Positions 51,479-59,970 of a stretch of DNA of 64,000 nt are shown here, one piece after another. Within the stretch, counting starts at the first letter, position 1, and each line of letters opens with the position of its first letter. This DNA comes from Calothrix sp. HK-06 (GTDB lineage Bacteria; Cyanobacteriota; Cyanobacteriia; Cyanobacteriales; Nostocaceae): assembly GCF_001904745.1 (NCBI RefSeq), contig NZ_MRCD01000013.1, positions 37,039 through 101,038 of the forward strand. Reading direction: 5' to 3'. A program made the translations under genes and the position numbers. Below the pieces are notes generated by a model. It worked only from the letters and a program-made list of their open reading frames with translations, searched no databases and was not told where the DNA came from.

Positions 51479-52492
51479 TTACCGTCTTATTTGCTCAACT
51501 TCCCCATAAGCTTTGAGCAGTCCCGAAAACTTCCGACGCATCAAGATGCCAGGTTTATCGGTCATCATATGCTGTTCTTTGCTGATATCAAGCGGCACAT
51601 CGTAATCAGTTGTTTCTAATACTGCTTTATCTTCAAGCGTAACTGCACGGTCAAAAGCTATAATATTTTCTGCTTTTGTTTCGGCTTCGGTGTCGTTACG
51701 TAAACAAAATTGTACTATTTGAGAAGTCGAATCGTCGATTGGTGTGGCTGTATTGACGACTATATGAACTAAGCCGTTAGGATAACCTATCCGCAGTTGG
51801 GCAGTAAATGGCATGTACCAAGTCATGTGCATTGTTCGCACTACCTGGTTTTGTTTTATTTTCAAATTTTCTTGCTGTAGCTTGGGGTTTGTTACTCCCA
51901 GCACCGTCCAAAAATCAATTCCCCACTCGTGTTCTCGCAATTCCATTTTATCAGGAATCGGATGTTCTTCGCTACCAAAAGTCGTTGTGTGTACAAACGT
52001 TGGGTGTGCGGTGTCAAACTCATTTTCCATTACTCGCAACCCCGCACACTTCCAAGGTTCGTAAAATTCTTGAATTAAACGATATTTAGAGTCTTTAGCT
52101 TCTGGTATATCTGGAATATGGCACAATGGTTCCTCTAAACATACCCAAATATAACCATACCGTTCTGCACACTTATAGGCGCCTATTTTATAACTCGGTG
52201 ATATCATTCCATCTTGTAGTTGAGGTACATGTGTACAAGTTCCTGCACCATCAAACCTCCAACCATGATATGGACATTCTATATTACCGTTTGTAACCTT
52301 TCCTTTCGATAGCTGCGCGGAACGATGACAACAACGGTCTTGCGCTGCTGCTGGGCGCCCGGATGCATCTAGCCAAAGGACTATTTTTTGACCCAATAGC
52401 GTAAATGGTTTAGGATGACCATCTAATAAATGACTTTTGGGAATAACAGGATACCAAAAACGTTTTAATACTGGTTGCTTTGTTACTAACAT
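51479..52492 (-). CDS. Rieske non-haem iron oxygenase (PaO-like type)
   Basis: The 337-residue oxygenase has an N-terminal Rieske centre (C54-x-H56 in DRCCHRSA, then C73-P-Y-H76 in ECPYHGWRF) binding a 2Fe-2S cluster. A mononuclear iron site follows in NEFDTAHPTFVH (about 157-168). The sequence YPVIPKSHLLDGHPKPFTLLGQKIVLW resembles cyanobacterial and chloroplast oxygenases of the pheophorbide a oxygenase and choline-type branch. The substrate is not identifiable. It is divergent from the nifE-like gene with 358 bases between. A shared role is not implied by sequence. Confidence 0.85.
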   Translation of the reverse strand: MLVTKQPVLKRFWYPVIPKSHLLDGHPKPFTLLGQKIVLWLDASGRPAAAQDRCCHRSAQLSKGKVTNGNIECPYHGWRFDGAGTCTHVPQLQDGMISPSYKIGAYKCAERYGYIWVCLEEPLCHIPDIPEAKDSKYRLIQEFYEPWKCAGLRVMENEFDTAHPTFVHTTTFGSEEHPIPDKMELREHEWGIDFWTVLGVTNPKLQQENLKIKQNQVVRTMHMTWYMPFTAQLRIGYPNGLVHIVVNTATPIDDSTSQIVQFCLRNDTEAETKAENIIAFDRAVTLEDKAVLETTDYDVPLDISKEQHMMTDKPGILMRRKFSGLLKAYGEVEQIRR

Positions 52493-52850
52493 AAAAATAT
52501 TTTTTTATTAATCTACTTTAACGTAGTAGGCAGTGCCCACCTTACAACTTGTATATAATTTTTCCTAAGTTTTTATACTTGTTTTGTATTCAAAAATACA
52601 AATCAATCAAGTTGTAAGTAATTTTTAACGCTTGAAGTGTTAGTAAAATCTAGCAAAGTATTAAAAAACTTAACTCAGTATAATTACTTATGTTGTTTAG
52701 GGATTGGTAGGGTGTTTGCTCGGATGCCCGCTCACAAGAGAAAATTAATTTAGATACAAAATGAAAATTTTATAAAGAACACAAGTAACACAATATTTCT
52801 AGTTTTTATTTTATTATGAATTGCGATAAATCTACCCTATCACGGCTAAA
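52493..52850. other. Divergent promoter region of the Rieske and nifE-like genes
   Basis: Two inverted repeats are visible: TTACAACTTG (52542-52551) with CAAGTTGTAA (52608-52617), both perfect, and TTGTATT (52584-52590) with AATACAA (52595-52601) inside it. They may form nested operators. A GCAGTGCCCACC half-hairpin lies at 52531. I see no clear NtcA site (GTA-N8-TAC). Confidence 0.45.
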
Positions 52851-54134
52851 ATGGAAGCAAGTCACGATAAAATCGAAAGCTTTTCTGATGGGCAAAAATC
52901 ACTAGCACAGCGAAATCAACAAGATTGTGCTTTTGATGGGGCAATGATGGCTTTAGTTCCTATTGCAGACGCTGCTCATTTAGTTCATGGTTCGAGCGGT
53001 TGCGTTGGTTCTTTTTTGTCTGGTAGTAATGATGCTGCAATTCTTAATAAAATTCGCTTTACTACCGATATGGAAGAAAGTGATATTATTTTTGGCGGCG
53101 CCAAAAAGTTATACAAAGCAATTTTAGAAGTTCATCGTCGCTATAATCCTACAGCAATATTTGTATATTCCACCTGCGTTTCTGCTATGATTGGTGATGA
53201 TATTAACGGTGCCACACACGACGCAGCAGAAAAATTAGGTATTCCTGTTATCCCTGTAGATTCACCAGGGTTTATTGGTAACAAAAATTCAGGTATTCGT
53301 CTTGCTGGTGATATTTTACTCGAACACGTTATCGGTACTGTCGAACCAGAATTTACTACCAATTATGATATTAACTTGATTGGCAATAGCTTTGATGATG
53401 GCGCTGTTGAAATCGAATCGTTATTGGAAAAAATCGGAATTCGAGTATTAGCAAAAATTGCAGGCAATAGTCAATACAAACAAATAGCTCAGGCACACCG
53501 TGCGAAACTGAATGTGGTTATATCCTCTAAACCACTCCTGAAATTAGCAAAGCAAATGTCCAAGCGCTATGGAATTGATTATATTGAAGAATCTTTACAC
53601 AGCTTAGAAGAAATCAACAACTGTTTAACTCATATTACACTCAAACTAGACGCTGACTTAAAAGAACGAACCGAGAAATTAATCGCTTCACAAACTAATA
53701 ATCTAAATTACCAATTAGATTTATATCGTTCCTATATAAAAAAGAAGAAAATTATTATTGATATTACAAGTGGAAACTTATTACTTATCTCTACAGCTAA
53801 AATTCTAAATTTAGATATTATTCCTATTGCCGAGCATATCAATGAAGAAAATAAATCAAAAATTACACAATTACTCAATCAAGAGGTAATTATTTTAAAT
53901 AAAGGGAACGAGAGAAATCAACTATTACAAATAATTCAAGATGGGGAAGTAGATATGTTAGTAGCGCCACACAATTATCAATCTATCGCGATTCAAACAC
54001 AAATCCCTTTCCTCAATAATCATCATCAATCTACTTATGCAGGATATACAGGAATAATCAAAGCTGCACAAGAATTATATACAGCTTTTAAAAGTACTGT
54101 TTGGAAGCAATTAAATACATCGGCACCTTGGTAG
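52851..54134 (+). CDS. nifE: NifE-type cofactor scaffold subunit, divergent
   Basis: The 427-residue protein belongs to the NifE/VnfE branch: CAFDGAMMALVPIADAAHLVHG, TTDMEESDIIFGGAKKLYKAI, FVYSTC, IPVIPVDSPGFIG and the end AYAGYTG-type segment with VWKQLNTSAPW. NifE forms with NifN the scaffold where the nitrogenase cofactor is matured. Cys26, Cys51 and Cys109 correspond to the cluster ligands Cys37, Cys62 and Cys124 of Azotobacter NifE. At the position of Cys250 this protein has VISSK (residues 223-227) with no Cys. It is somewhat shorter than usual (450-480). It may serve an alternative nitrogenase (VnfE-like) or be functionally drifting. Confidence 0.85.
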   Translation: MEASHDKIESFSDGQKSLAQRNQQDCAFDGAMMALVPIADAAHLVHGSSGCVGSFLSGSNDAAILNKIRFTTDMEESDIIFGGAKKLYKAILEVHRRYNPTAIFVYSTCVSAMIGDDINGATHDAAEKLGIPVIPVDSPGFIGNKNSGIRLAGDILLEHVIGTVEPEFTTNYDINLIGNSFDDGAVEIESLLEKIGIRVLAKIAGNSQYKQIAQAHRAKLNVVISSKPLLKLAKQMSKRYGIDYIEESLHSLEEINNCLTHITLKLDADLKERTEKLIASQTNNLNYQLDLYRSYIKKKKIIIDITSGNLLLISTAKILNLDIIPIAEHINEENKSKITQLLNQEVIILNKGNERNQLLQIIQDGEVDMLVAPHNYQSIAIQTQIPFLNNHHQSTYAGYTGIIKAAQELYTAFKSTVWKQLNTSAPW

Positions 54135-54196
54135 AAACCGGGTTTTTTTTTCATACCTTGTAATGACAATAAACATTTTGGCTAGAAACCCGGTTT
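54133..54196. repeat. REP pair between nifE and nifN
   Basis: AGAAACCGGGTTT (54133-54145) and AGAAACCCGGTTT (54184-54196) form a hairpin in the 82-base gap between the two genes. The first arm overlaps the nifE stop codon. It could attenuate or process the transcript so that the partners are made unequally. Confidence 0.6.
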
Positions 54197-54216
54197 ATTT
54201 TATATAATTAATCATT

Positions 54217-55530
54217 ATGGCAATTGTAAGCATCACAAATACATCGGTAGCAGTAAACCCCCTTAAACATAGTCAAGCAGTAGGCGCCACTTTAGCATTT
54301 ATGGGATTTGCAGGAGTAATGCCTGTACTACATGGTTCACCTGGCTGTAGCACATTCGCACAAATACCTTTAACCCAACATTTGGGTGAAATAATTCCTC
54401 TTTCTACAACAGGGATGACTGAAGTTGTTACCGTTTTAGGTTGTGAGGAAAACATTAAACAAGCGATTATCTTGTTAGTACACCAGCATCAGCCGGAAAT
54501 TCTCGGTCTTTGTACAACTGGACTCACTGAAACCAGAGGGGATGATATGGCGCGTTTTTTAAAAGAAATTCGTCAACTTCCAGAATTAAATAATTTACCA
54601 ATGGTTTTGGTATCTACACCAGATTTTAAAGGTAGCTTGCAAGATGGCTATGCGGCAGCAGTGGAGAGCATTGTTAAAGAAATTCCTACAGGCGGCAAAC
54701 CAGACACACAGTCAAAACAAATAACGATTTTAGCTAGTTCTGCTTTTACACCTGGTGATATTCAACAAATCAAGGAAATGTGTCTTGATTTTGAATTAGA
54801 TGCAATTATTCTACCAGACTTATCTGGTTTACTTGATATAGATTTTAATAATTCTGACAGTACTTTCAATAGTACATTAAATCGTCCAGTCACTCGTAGC
54901 GGTACAACTTTAGAACGATTACAATTAGTTGGCAATTCTAGCTTCACTTTGGCACTGGGTGAAAGTATGCGCTCTAGTGCAAGGATATTACAACAAAGAT
55001 TCAAAGTTCCTTACGATGTGTTTACAGAATTTGTTGGACTTGATGCTACAGATAAACTTTTGTATGCGCTCTTAAAAATTAGCGGTAATGCTGTACCAGA
55101 AAAATACCGAATTTATAGGCGCCAGTTAGAGCAAGCAATGCTGTTTACACACCTTAAGCTTAGTTGTAAAAAAGTTTCTGTTGCGTTAGAACCTGATTTA
55201 CTTTGGTTGACTATTGATTTTCTGCAATCAATGGGAGTATCTATTCATGCAGCGGTAACAACTGGACGCTCTCCACTGCTCGAAAAAATACCAATCCAAA
55301 GCGTTACTATTGGTGACTTAGAAGATTTCGAGCAACTAGCAGCAGGTTCAGATTTATTAATTGCTAACTCCAACGCTTCGGCAATAGCAAAACGTTTAAG
55401 TATTCCTATATATCGTCAGGGAATTCCTATTTTTGACCGTTTGGGCAATATTTTTGCAACCAAACTTGGTTATCGAGGCGCCATGCAGTATTTATTTGAC
55501 ATCGCGAATGAAATAAATGCTCAAATTTAA
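54217..55530 (+). CDS. nifN: NifN-type cofactor scaffold subunit
   Basis: The 437-residue partner of the NifE-like protein is close to canonical NifN: NPLKHSQAVGATLAFMGFAGVMPVLHGSPGC with Cys44 (the single cluster ligand of Azotobacter NifN), TTGMTEVVTVLGCEENI, LGLCTTGLTETRGDDM and LPMVLVSTPDFKGSLQDGYAAAVESIVKEI. The end GYRGAMQYLFDIANEINAQI is typical. It follows nifE after 82 bases containing a REP hairpin. Structural nitrogenase genes are not in the window, so it is part of a split or accessory locus. Confidence 0.9.
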   Translation: MAIVSITNTSVAVNPLKHSQAVGATLAFMGFAGVMPVLHGSPGCSTFAQIPLTQHLGEIIPLSTTGMTEVVTVLGCEENIKQAIILLVHQHQPEILGLCTTGLTETRGDDMARFLKEIRQLPELNNLPMVLVSTPDFKGSLQDGYAAAVESIVKEIPTGGKPDTQSKQITILASSAFTPGDIQQIKEMCLDFELDAIILPDLSGLLDIDFNNSDSTFNSTLNRPVTRSGTTLERLQLVGNSSFTLALGESMRSSARILQQRFKVPYDVFTEFVGLDATDKLLYALLKISGNAVPEKYRIYRRQLEQAMLFTHLKLSCKKVSVALEPDLLWLTIDFLQSMGVSIHAAVTTGRSPLLEKIPIQSVTIGDLEDFEQLAAGSDLLIANSNASAIAKRLSIPIYRQGIPIFDRLGNIFATKLGYRGAMQYLFDIANEINAQI

Positions 55531-55559
55531 TTAGACACACTCTGATGGTTATGTTTTAT

Positions 55560-56138
55560 TTACGCACTTATGATTAACCAACGCTTATGGCGCCTTAATT
55601 TACCTTCGGACTCTAAATCTCGTAATACACGTGTAACAGTAACACGAGTCGTATTTAGCACATCGGCTATTTCTTGATGAGTAATGTGTAAATCAATTAA
55701 TTTACCATCTTCTAAATCACGGCCAAATTTATCGCTTAACCAGATTAAAAATTGCCATATACGTGTAGAGACACGTTTACTGTTAACGATACTTACTAAT
55801 TCTTCAGTTCGTTGAATACGCGATAGCAATTGGTCTAAATTTTCGTGTAAGTTTTCAGATGGAATACTAGCTAACTCTACACCACTAATGCATTCAAGAT
55901 GATAAGGTTGAACACGCGATAGCGAATAACCAACAATATCACCAACTCCCCAATAACCCAAAGTCGTATAAACTCCGTTTTCATCCCAGGTCAACGCACG
56001 CACACTTCCTCTTTGAATTTTCCATAGTACTTGCTCCTGCTCAGGTATTAATTGGCGCCGTTCAAGGGTGCGGTGCTGAACATGAGTAGATGTGGATACG
56101 GAGTTATTCGTATTTGTTATTGCTACAGCCTTATTCAT
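55560..56138 (-). CDS. Crp/Fnr-family transcriptional regulator
   Basis: The 192-residue regulator has a partial cyclic-nucleotide-type beta barrel (about 30-100: LIPEQEQVLWKIQRGSVRALTW, LGYWGVGDIVGYSLS) and a C-terminal winged helix whose recognition helix (THQEIADVLNTTRVTVTRVLRDLE) is close to that of the nitrogen regulator NtcA. It is shorter than NtcA and distinct from it. It converges on nifN with a 29-base gap and might control nitrogen- or molybdenum-linked genes nearby, by position only. The effector is unknown. Confidence 0.87.
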   Translation of the reverse strand: MNKAVAITNTNNSVSTSTHVQHRTLERRQLIPEQEQVLWKIQRGSVRALTWDENGVYTTLGYWGVGDIVGYSLSRVQPYHLECISGVELASIPSENLHENLDQLLSRIQRTEELVSIVNSKRVSTRIWQFLIWLSDKFGRDLEDGKLIDLHITHQEIADVLNTTRVTVTRVLRDLESEGKLRRHKRWLIISA

Positions 56139-56473
56139 AAATAAATACCAGATTGTTAGTTATTAAAGTAACATAAAGACAAGTATCATTAGCTACTTTA
56201 CATTCTAATACTGACTATAGGACAATCCAATAGAAATATGATTTTTATACATTGTGTTTATATAAATTTCATATACAAAAACATAAATAAATCATTAATG
56301 TACGTTTCTTCACTGTTTTTATAGAAAATTTTAGCCAAACCTTCATACAATCTTTAAATACTGTCTTAATTTCCGTCATGGTGCCTTTAAACTAGGCGCC
56401 ACTGACATAAGTAAGATAGTCTTGTAGTGTATTACCAACTTTTAACCCATTTACCAATTAATTTGGTAGAATT
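56139..56473. promoter_or_regulatory. Promoter region with TACCAA/TTGGTA sites before the Mop-domain gene
   Basis: TACCAA (56452-56457) and TTGGTA (56463-56468) form an inverted pair right before the ATG at 56474, and a further TACCAA lies at 56433. Ribbon-helix-helix proteins bind short repeated sites, so these are candidate autoregulatory operators. The remainder is AT-rich. Confidence 0.4.
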
Positions 56474-56935
56474 ATGCCAAGAAAAGAACAAGGATGGATA
56501 ACATTCCAAACATCTGAGGACGAGCGGAAAATCTTAGAGGAGTTCTGCCACTCGTCTCAGCGTACTAAAACAGAGGTGCTGCGTGAGTTACTACGTAATT
56601 TAACTGAGAAATCTTCGCAATCACCTATACCAGCTGAGTACGAATCAGAGACACGTATACCAACTCCAGAAAAGTTAGTTGATACAAATGTATCTTTAAT
56701 TGAAGCTAGCATACAAAAGAAACCGCTCAAAGTTAGCTCACGCAACCTCCTTAAAGGTGTCGTGACTGAGGTTAAAAATGGGCCAGTTAATAGTGAGGTG
56801 ACGCTAGAAGTTGTGCATAAAGTCAAACTCACCTCTGTAATTACTAGAGTCTCAGCAGATGAATTGCAACTTGATATAGGTAAAGAAGCTTACGCTGTGA
56901 TTAAATCTACAGATATAGTGATTGCTAGCGAGTAA
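56474..56935 (+). CDS. Ribbon-helix-helix protein with a Mop (molybdate-binding) domain
   Basis: The 153-residue protein has an N-terminal ribbon-helix-helix DNA-binding domain (WITFQTSEDERKILEEFCHSSQRTKTEVLRELLRNL), a linker and a C-terminal Mop/TOBE domain (KVSSRNLLKGVVTEVKNGPVNSEVTLEVV, ending GKEAYAVIKSTDIVIAS). Mop domains bind molybdate or tungstate. The fusion suggests a molybdate-responsive repressor. It lies beside the nifE-nifN pair and a separate Mop protein, which supports control of nitrogenase-related or Mo-transport genes. In Anabaena variabilis, VnfR repressors turn off vanadium nitrogenase genes with Mo; I cannot tell whether this is a homologue. Confidence 0.8.
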   Translation: MPRKEQGWITFQTSEDERKILEEFCHSSQRTKTEVLRELLRNLTEKSSQSPIPAEYESETRIPTPEKLVDTNVSLIEASIQKKPLKVSSRNLLKGVVTEVKNGPVNSEVTLEVVHKVKLTSVITRVSADELQLDIGKEAYAVIKSTDIVIASE

Positions 56936-56938
56936 AGT

Positions 56939-56972
56939 AAGAAACCGGGTTTTTTTAGAAACCCGGTTTCTT
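56939..56972. terminator. Bidirectional REP hairpin between the two Mop genes
   Basis: AAGAAACCGGGTTT and AGAAACCCGGTTTCTT form a 14-bp stem around a T run, between convergent genes. It has T-rich ends on both strands and can serve both as terminator. Confidence 0.65.
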
Positions 56973-56976
56973 TTAA

Positions 56977-57186
56977 CTAATCAACAGCTACCATGACATC
57001 GGTAGATTTTACAACGGCATAAGCGTCGGCGCCTTCAGTCAAATTAAGTGATTGTACGGCATCCTTAGTAATAATTGCTGTTACTTCTACACCTTCTGAA
57101 ATTTCTAAAATTACCTCCGAATTCACAGAGCCTGGTATAATTTTTTTAACTTTTGCTTTTAAAGTATTGCGTGCGCTAATTCTCAT
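56977..57186 (-). CDS. Single-domain Mop protein (molbindin-like)
   Basis: The 69-residue protein is one Mop domain: MRISARNTLKAKVKKIIPGSVNSEVILEISEGVEVTAIITKDAVQSLNLTEGADAYAVVKSTDVMVAVD. Free Mop proteins assemble as hexamers and store or buffer molybdate. It is similar to the C-terminal domain of the opposite-strand gene ending 42 bases away, which suggests a common origin. Cofactor supply for nitrogenase or Mo enzymes is the likely role. Confidence 0.85.
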   Translation of the reverse strand: MRISARNTLKAKVKKIIPGSVNSEVILEISEGVEVTAIITKDAVQSLNLTEGADAYAVVKSTDVMVAVD

Positions 57187-57273
57187 TTTTTACAACCCTA
57201 ATGATAAGATTACCATGTGATATTAGCAGACTAATAAGGATGAAATCATACGCTTTTAGAAAGAATTAATAGT

Positions 57274-57510
57274 TTATATTTTATACGTAACTGGAATTTC
57301 GATTGTAAACTTTGTTCCATGACCTGGAATTGAATCAACGCTCAGGATGCCTCGATGTTTTTCAACCACAATCTGACGTACAATAGCTAGTCCTAGTTCC
57401 GTCAATTCCAATTCGCAATTACCTAATGTAATTGCGAATTGTTTGCTTATAGCTAGGAATCCATTTTTAACAAGCCACTTTTTTACTGCCCTAACGCGAC
57501 CTTCACACAT
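57274..57510 (-). pseudogene. Histidine-kinase C-terminal remnant with a palindrome insert
   Basis: The last 40 residues (ELGLAIVRQIVVEKHRGILSVDSIPGHGTKFTIEIPVTY) are the end of a HATPase domain. The first half has no kinase character and contains a 33-bp palindrome. The GxGLGL motif is broken (TELGLAIV). It is a decayed kinase gene and not a functional protein. Confidence 0.7.
57409..57441. repeat. 33-bp palindrome inside the kinase remnant
   Basis: CAATTCGCAATTAC (57409-57422) and GTAATTGCGAATTG (57428-57441) are exact reverse complements around CTAAT. It sits where the kinase homology breaks, as if inserted. Confidence 0.65.
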
Positions 57511-57761
57511 TCTTCACTATTGAATTTTAAATTAAAAACATAGAATCGCGTTATTGTATAGCACGCTATGGAGAAATATTCTATGGTACTTTTAACGGCA
57601 ATGAAAAATTCATGAACTTGTTGCCAATATTTAAATTATGGGTTTAAATTGATAGGTTCGTTTTTATTTAACGGCAACGCTATTAGTTATCTCAACTTCA
57701 ATTTTAACTTCAGGGTGCAGATAAGCAAACTTTGACTGATGTACAGCTAATCACACAAAAC

Positions 57762-58823
57762 ATGAGCGTAAATTCAAAAATGACATCATTGCGTCACCTA
57801 GTACGCTTTGCTGGTCTCTCACTTCTACTGTTCCCTTCTATTGCAACGGCTTCGCAATTACAATCTTCACAACAGCAGTCAAATAATACTAAATTGGCGC
57901 CGTTACCACCTTTACCAAATATTCGCTTCGTTGCTCCAACAATACAAAATAATCCCGTAAATATTATATCGGCGCCTGCAGGCAATGGAGAAATGCGGTT
58001 AGGAAAACAAATACTACCGCTCAATTCTCAAATTAGAGCATTAATGAGTCGCTACAATTATCTTTCTCCAGGAATGTTCTTCGTTGATTTAGAAACAGGC
58101 GATTATATAGATATTAACGGCGATAAAGCATTTTCGGCTGCTAGTACTATTAAACTACCAATATTAATAACATTATTTCAAGAGATAGAAGCAGGTAGAG
58201 TTCGTTTAGACGACACTCTTGTAATGAGACGTGACTTAGTAGCTGGTGGTTCCGGTGACATGCAAAACATGCGTACTGGTAAAAAGTTCACCGTTTTGGA
58301 AACAGCCACCAAAATGATGACCATCAGTGACAACACCGCTACAAACATGATTATTGACCGTTTAGGCGGATTTTCTCGATTAAACGAGCGTTTTCAGAGT
58401 CTCGGACTACAAAACACCGCACTTCGTCATTTATTAGCAGATGAGTATGGTACTAACACCACCAGTGCCAAAGATTTAGTGCATTTGTCAAGTTTAATCG
58501 CAAACAATCAAATACTTAGTGATGGCAGTCGCACGCAAATTTTAGACATTATGCGTCGTTGCCATAACCAAAGTATGCTGCCATCTGGTTTAGGAGCAGG
58601 TGCAGTAATTGCTCATAAAACCGGAACACTTCGATTTGTACTTGGTGATGCTGGTATTATTCAAACTGCAAGTGGTAAACGCTACCTAGCAGGAATATTA
58701 GTTAAAAGACCAAATCACGACGAAAGAGCAACAGCTTTTATCCGTCAAGTTTCACATATCGTATACGACTACATCGACCACACGCAACAATTCACCTCAA
58801 CAAACCCCAACGGCAAAGTATAA
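57762..58823 (+). CDS. Class-A-beta-lactamase-like serine hydrolase, exported
   Basis: The protein of about 353 residues has a signal peptide (LRHLVRFAGLSLLLFPSIATA), a Pro/Asn-rich linker and a penicillin-recognising domain: AASTIKLPILI with the SxxK nucleophile, the SDN motif (TISDNTATNMIIDRLGG) and HKTGTLR. LADEYGTNTTSAKDLV lies where class A enzymes have the omega loop, but the usual ExxLN Glu is not obvious. It may be a D,D-peptidase or a weak beta-lactamase in the periplasm. The start could also be at 57780 or a TTG at 57732. It is a single gene. Confidence 0.82.
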   Translation: MSVNSKMTSLRHLVRFAGLSLLLFPSIATASQLQSSQQQSNNTKLAPLPPLPNIRFVAPTIQNNPVNIISAPAGNGEMRLGKQILPLNSQIRALMSRYNYLSPGMFFVDLETGDYIDINGDKAFSAASTIKLPILITLFQEIEAGRVRLDDTLVMRRDLVAGGSGDMQNMRTGKKFTVLETATKMMTISDNTATNMIIDRLGGFSRLNERFQSLGLQNTALRHLLADEYGTNTTSAKDLVHLSSLIANNQILSDGSRTQILDIMRRCHNQSMLPSGLGAGAVIAHKTGTLRFVLGDAGIIQTASGKRYLAGILVKRPNHDERATAFIRQVSHIVYDYIDHTQQFTSTNPNGKV

Positions 58824-58842
58824 ATTTAAACTCCCTCTTGTA

Positions 58843-58863
58843 GCACAGGCAGGATGCCTGTGC
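58843..58863. terminator. GCACAGGCA hairpin between convergent genes
   Basis: GCACAGGCA (58843-58851) and TGCCTGTGC (58855-58863) pair around a 3-base loop between the serine hydrolase and the TPR-like gene. It resembles the hairpin at 39966. Confidence 0.55.
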
Positions 58864-58870
58864 AGTTACC

Positions 58871-59113
58871 CTACGGTTTTTTCGTCTGCCGATAAATAGT
58901 TATTGCCTGTGCCCAAGATTGTAAAGCTGCTCGATATTGATTACTTTGATACTGATTAATACCTTGCTTAAACAGTCTACTCGCTTTCGCCTTACGACCG
59001 TATGGCGTTTGATACGCCACTTGCGTCGCTCCAGAAGAGTCAGGAATGAGAGTTACTGGAGTTGCGACGGCAATAAGTAGAACAACAAATATAGTGTTTA
59101 TCTTGCTACCCAT
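58871..59113 (-). CDS. Small exported TPR-like protein
   Basis: The 80-residue protein has a signal (KINTIFVVLLIAVATPVTLIP) and a single TPR motif at the end (ASRLFKQGINQYQSNQYRAALQSWAQAITIYRQTKKP). This TPR is like the first unit of the exported TPR-CHAT proteins in the window, such as YDAGQFAEAVKVLQQAV at 63800. It could be the surviving start of such a gene or a short protein in its own right. Function is unknown. Confidence 0.55.
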   Translation of the reverse strand: MGSKINTIFVVLLIAVATPVTLIPDSSGATQVAYQTPYGRKAKASRLFKQGINQYQSNQYRAALQSWAQAITIYRQTKKP

Positions 59114-59429
59114 GAGTTTCTATACCAGATAAATATAAACTAAATTTTTAAGAGTCAGCTTCTAATTAACCTTATATCTCGTCTACCATCAGTTATGCAA
59201 TTTGCTTGGTAGTGGACACAAGCTTCTATGTTACGCCTGCCTGAAGAAAGTGGTGGCGCCGTTAAAGCACACACCTTTGTTGTTATCTTCTGAATAAAGT
59301 ATAACTTTGTAGCTTTGTAGACTTGCCAGAATTAGGTAGATGATAGATGAGATAACCTGATAAAATAAGTAAGATTATTATTTATATTATTTAGATATTG
59401 GCATAGAAGTTTAGAAAAACTATCAGTAT
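59114..59429. other. Intergenic region
   Basis: AT-rich sequence without a recognised gene or repeat, containing one GGCGCC. It must carry the promoter of the small TPR-like gene. Confidence 0.4.
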
Positions 59430-59787
59430 TTACACTGGTTTTGTGACTTCAAATGGAATTGACATTGTTGCTACTTTGGTAACGTCAATTCCACGCACAT
59501 CAGAAGGAAGTAGTGTGCGACCAGTACTAAGACCACGAGTAGTTCTATCTAAATCATCAATTAAACTATCGAGTTTCGTTATTTTGGATTTGAAAGGCAA
59601 CTTTCATGCCTACTGGTAATTTTGGTATACCTAAGTCTGATAGTGTAACAGGTTTATTTGGTTGACTGGCGCCTGTATTTTTGCCAATACCATGTGCTGT
59701 AAAAGCTTGACCAAGAACTTTTTTACTATCGGTAACAATCATCCTAACGCTGATATTGACTCTTGATGTACCAGCATTGCCCAACAT
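59430..59787 (-). pseudogene. Frameshifted gene of unknown function
   Basis: From ATG 59787 the frame codes 73 residues (MLGNAGTSRVNISVRMIV, then GIPKLPVGMKVAFQIQNNETR) and stops at 59566. After a shift of one base the sequence goes on as SLIDDLDRTTRGLSTGRTLLPSDVRGIDVTKVATMSIPFEVTKPV to a TAA at 59430. The continuous coding character across the shift suggests a single former gene of about 118 codons disrupted by one indel. A sequencing error or programmed frameshift is possible. I do not recognise the family. Confidence 0.5.
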
Positions 59788-59970
59788 ATACCTAACAACT
59801 CAACCAACTGGAAAATATTTGCTTATAGCACTATTTCAGACTGTAAGCGCCCGACATTCGGTTTTTACTGTAAATTTTTAGTTATGGCGCCCATTAACCG
59901 ATAATCCCGGAATACTCTAAAATAAATCCAAGTGAATCTATACGACCAAAATGCGGGGGATTCAAGGGCA

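Noticed and set aside
49926-57186. Complete nif cluster or fdxN excision element
   Set aside because: xisH, xisI, nifE and nifN occur within 6 kb, but no nifHDK, nifB, fdxN, xisF or element border is visible. XisH/XisI are common outside that element.
57762-58823. Acquired antibiotic-resistance beta-lactamase
   Set aside because: The SxxK, SDN and KTG motifs are present, but a class A omega-loop Glu is not evident and the context is chromosomal; a cell-wall or housekeeping hydrolase is as likely.
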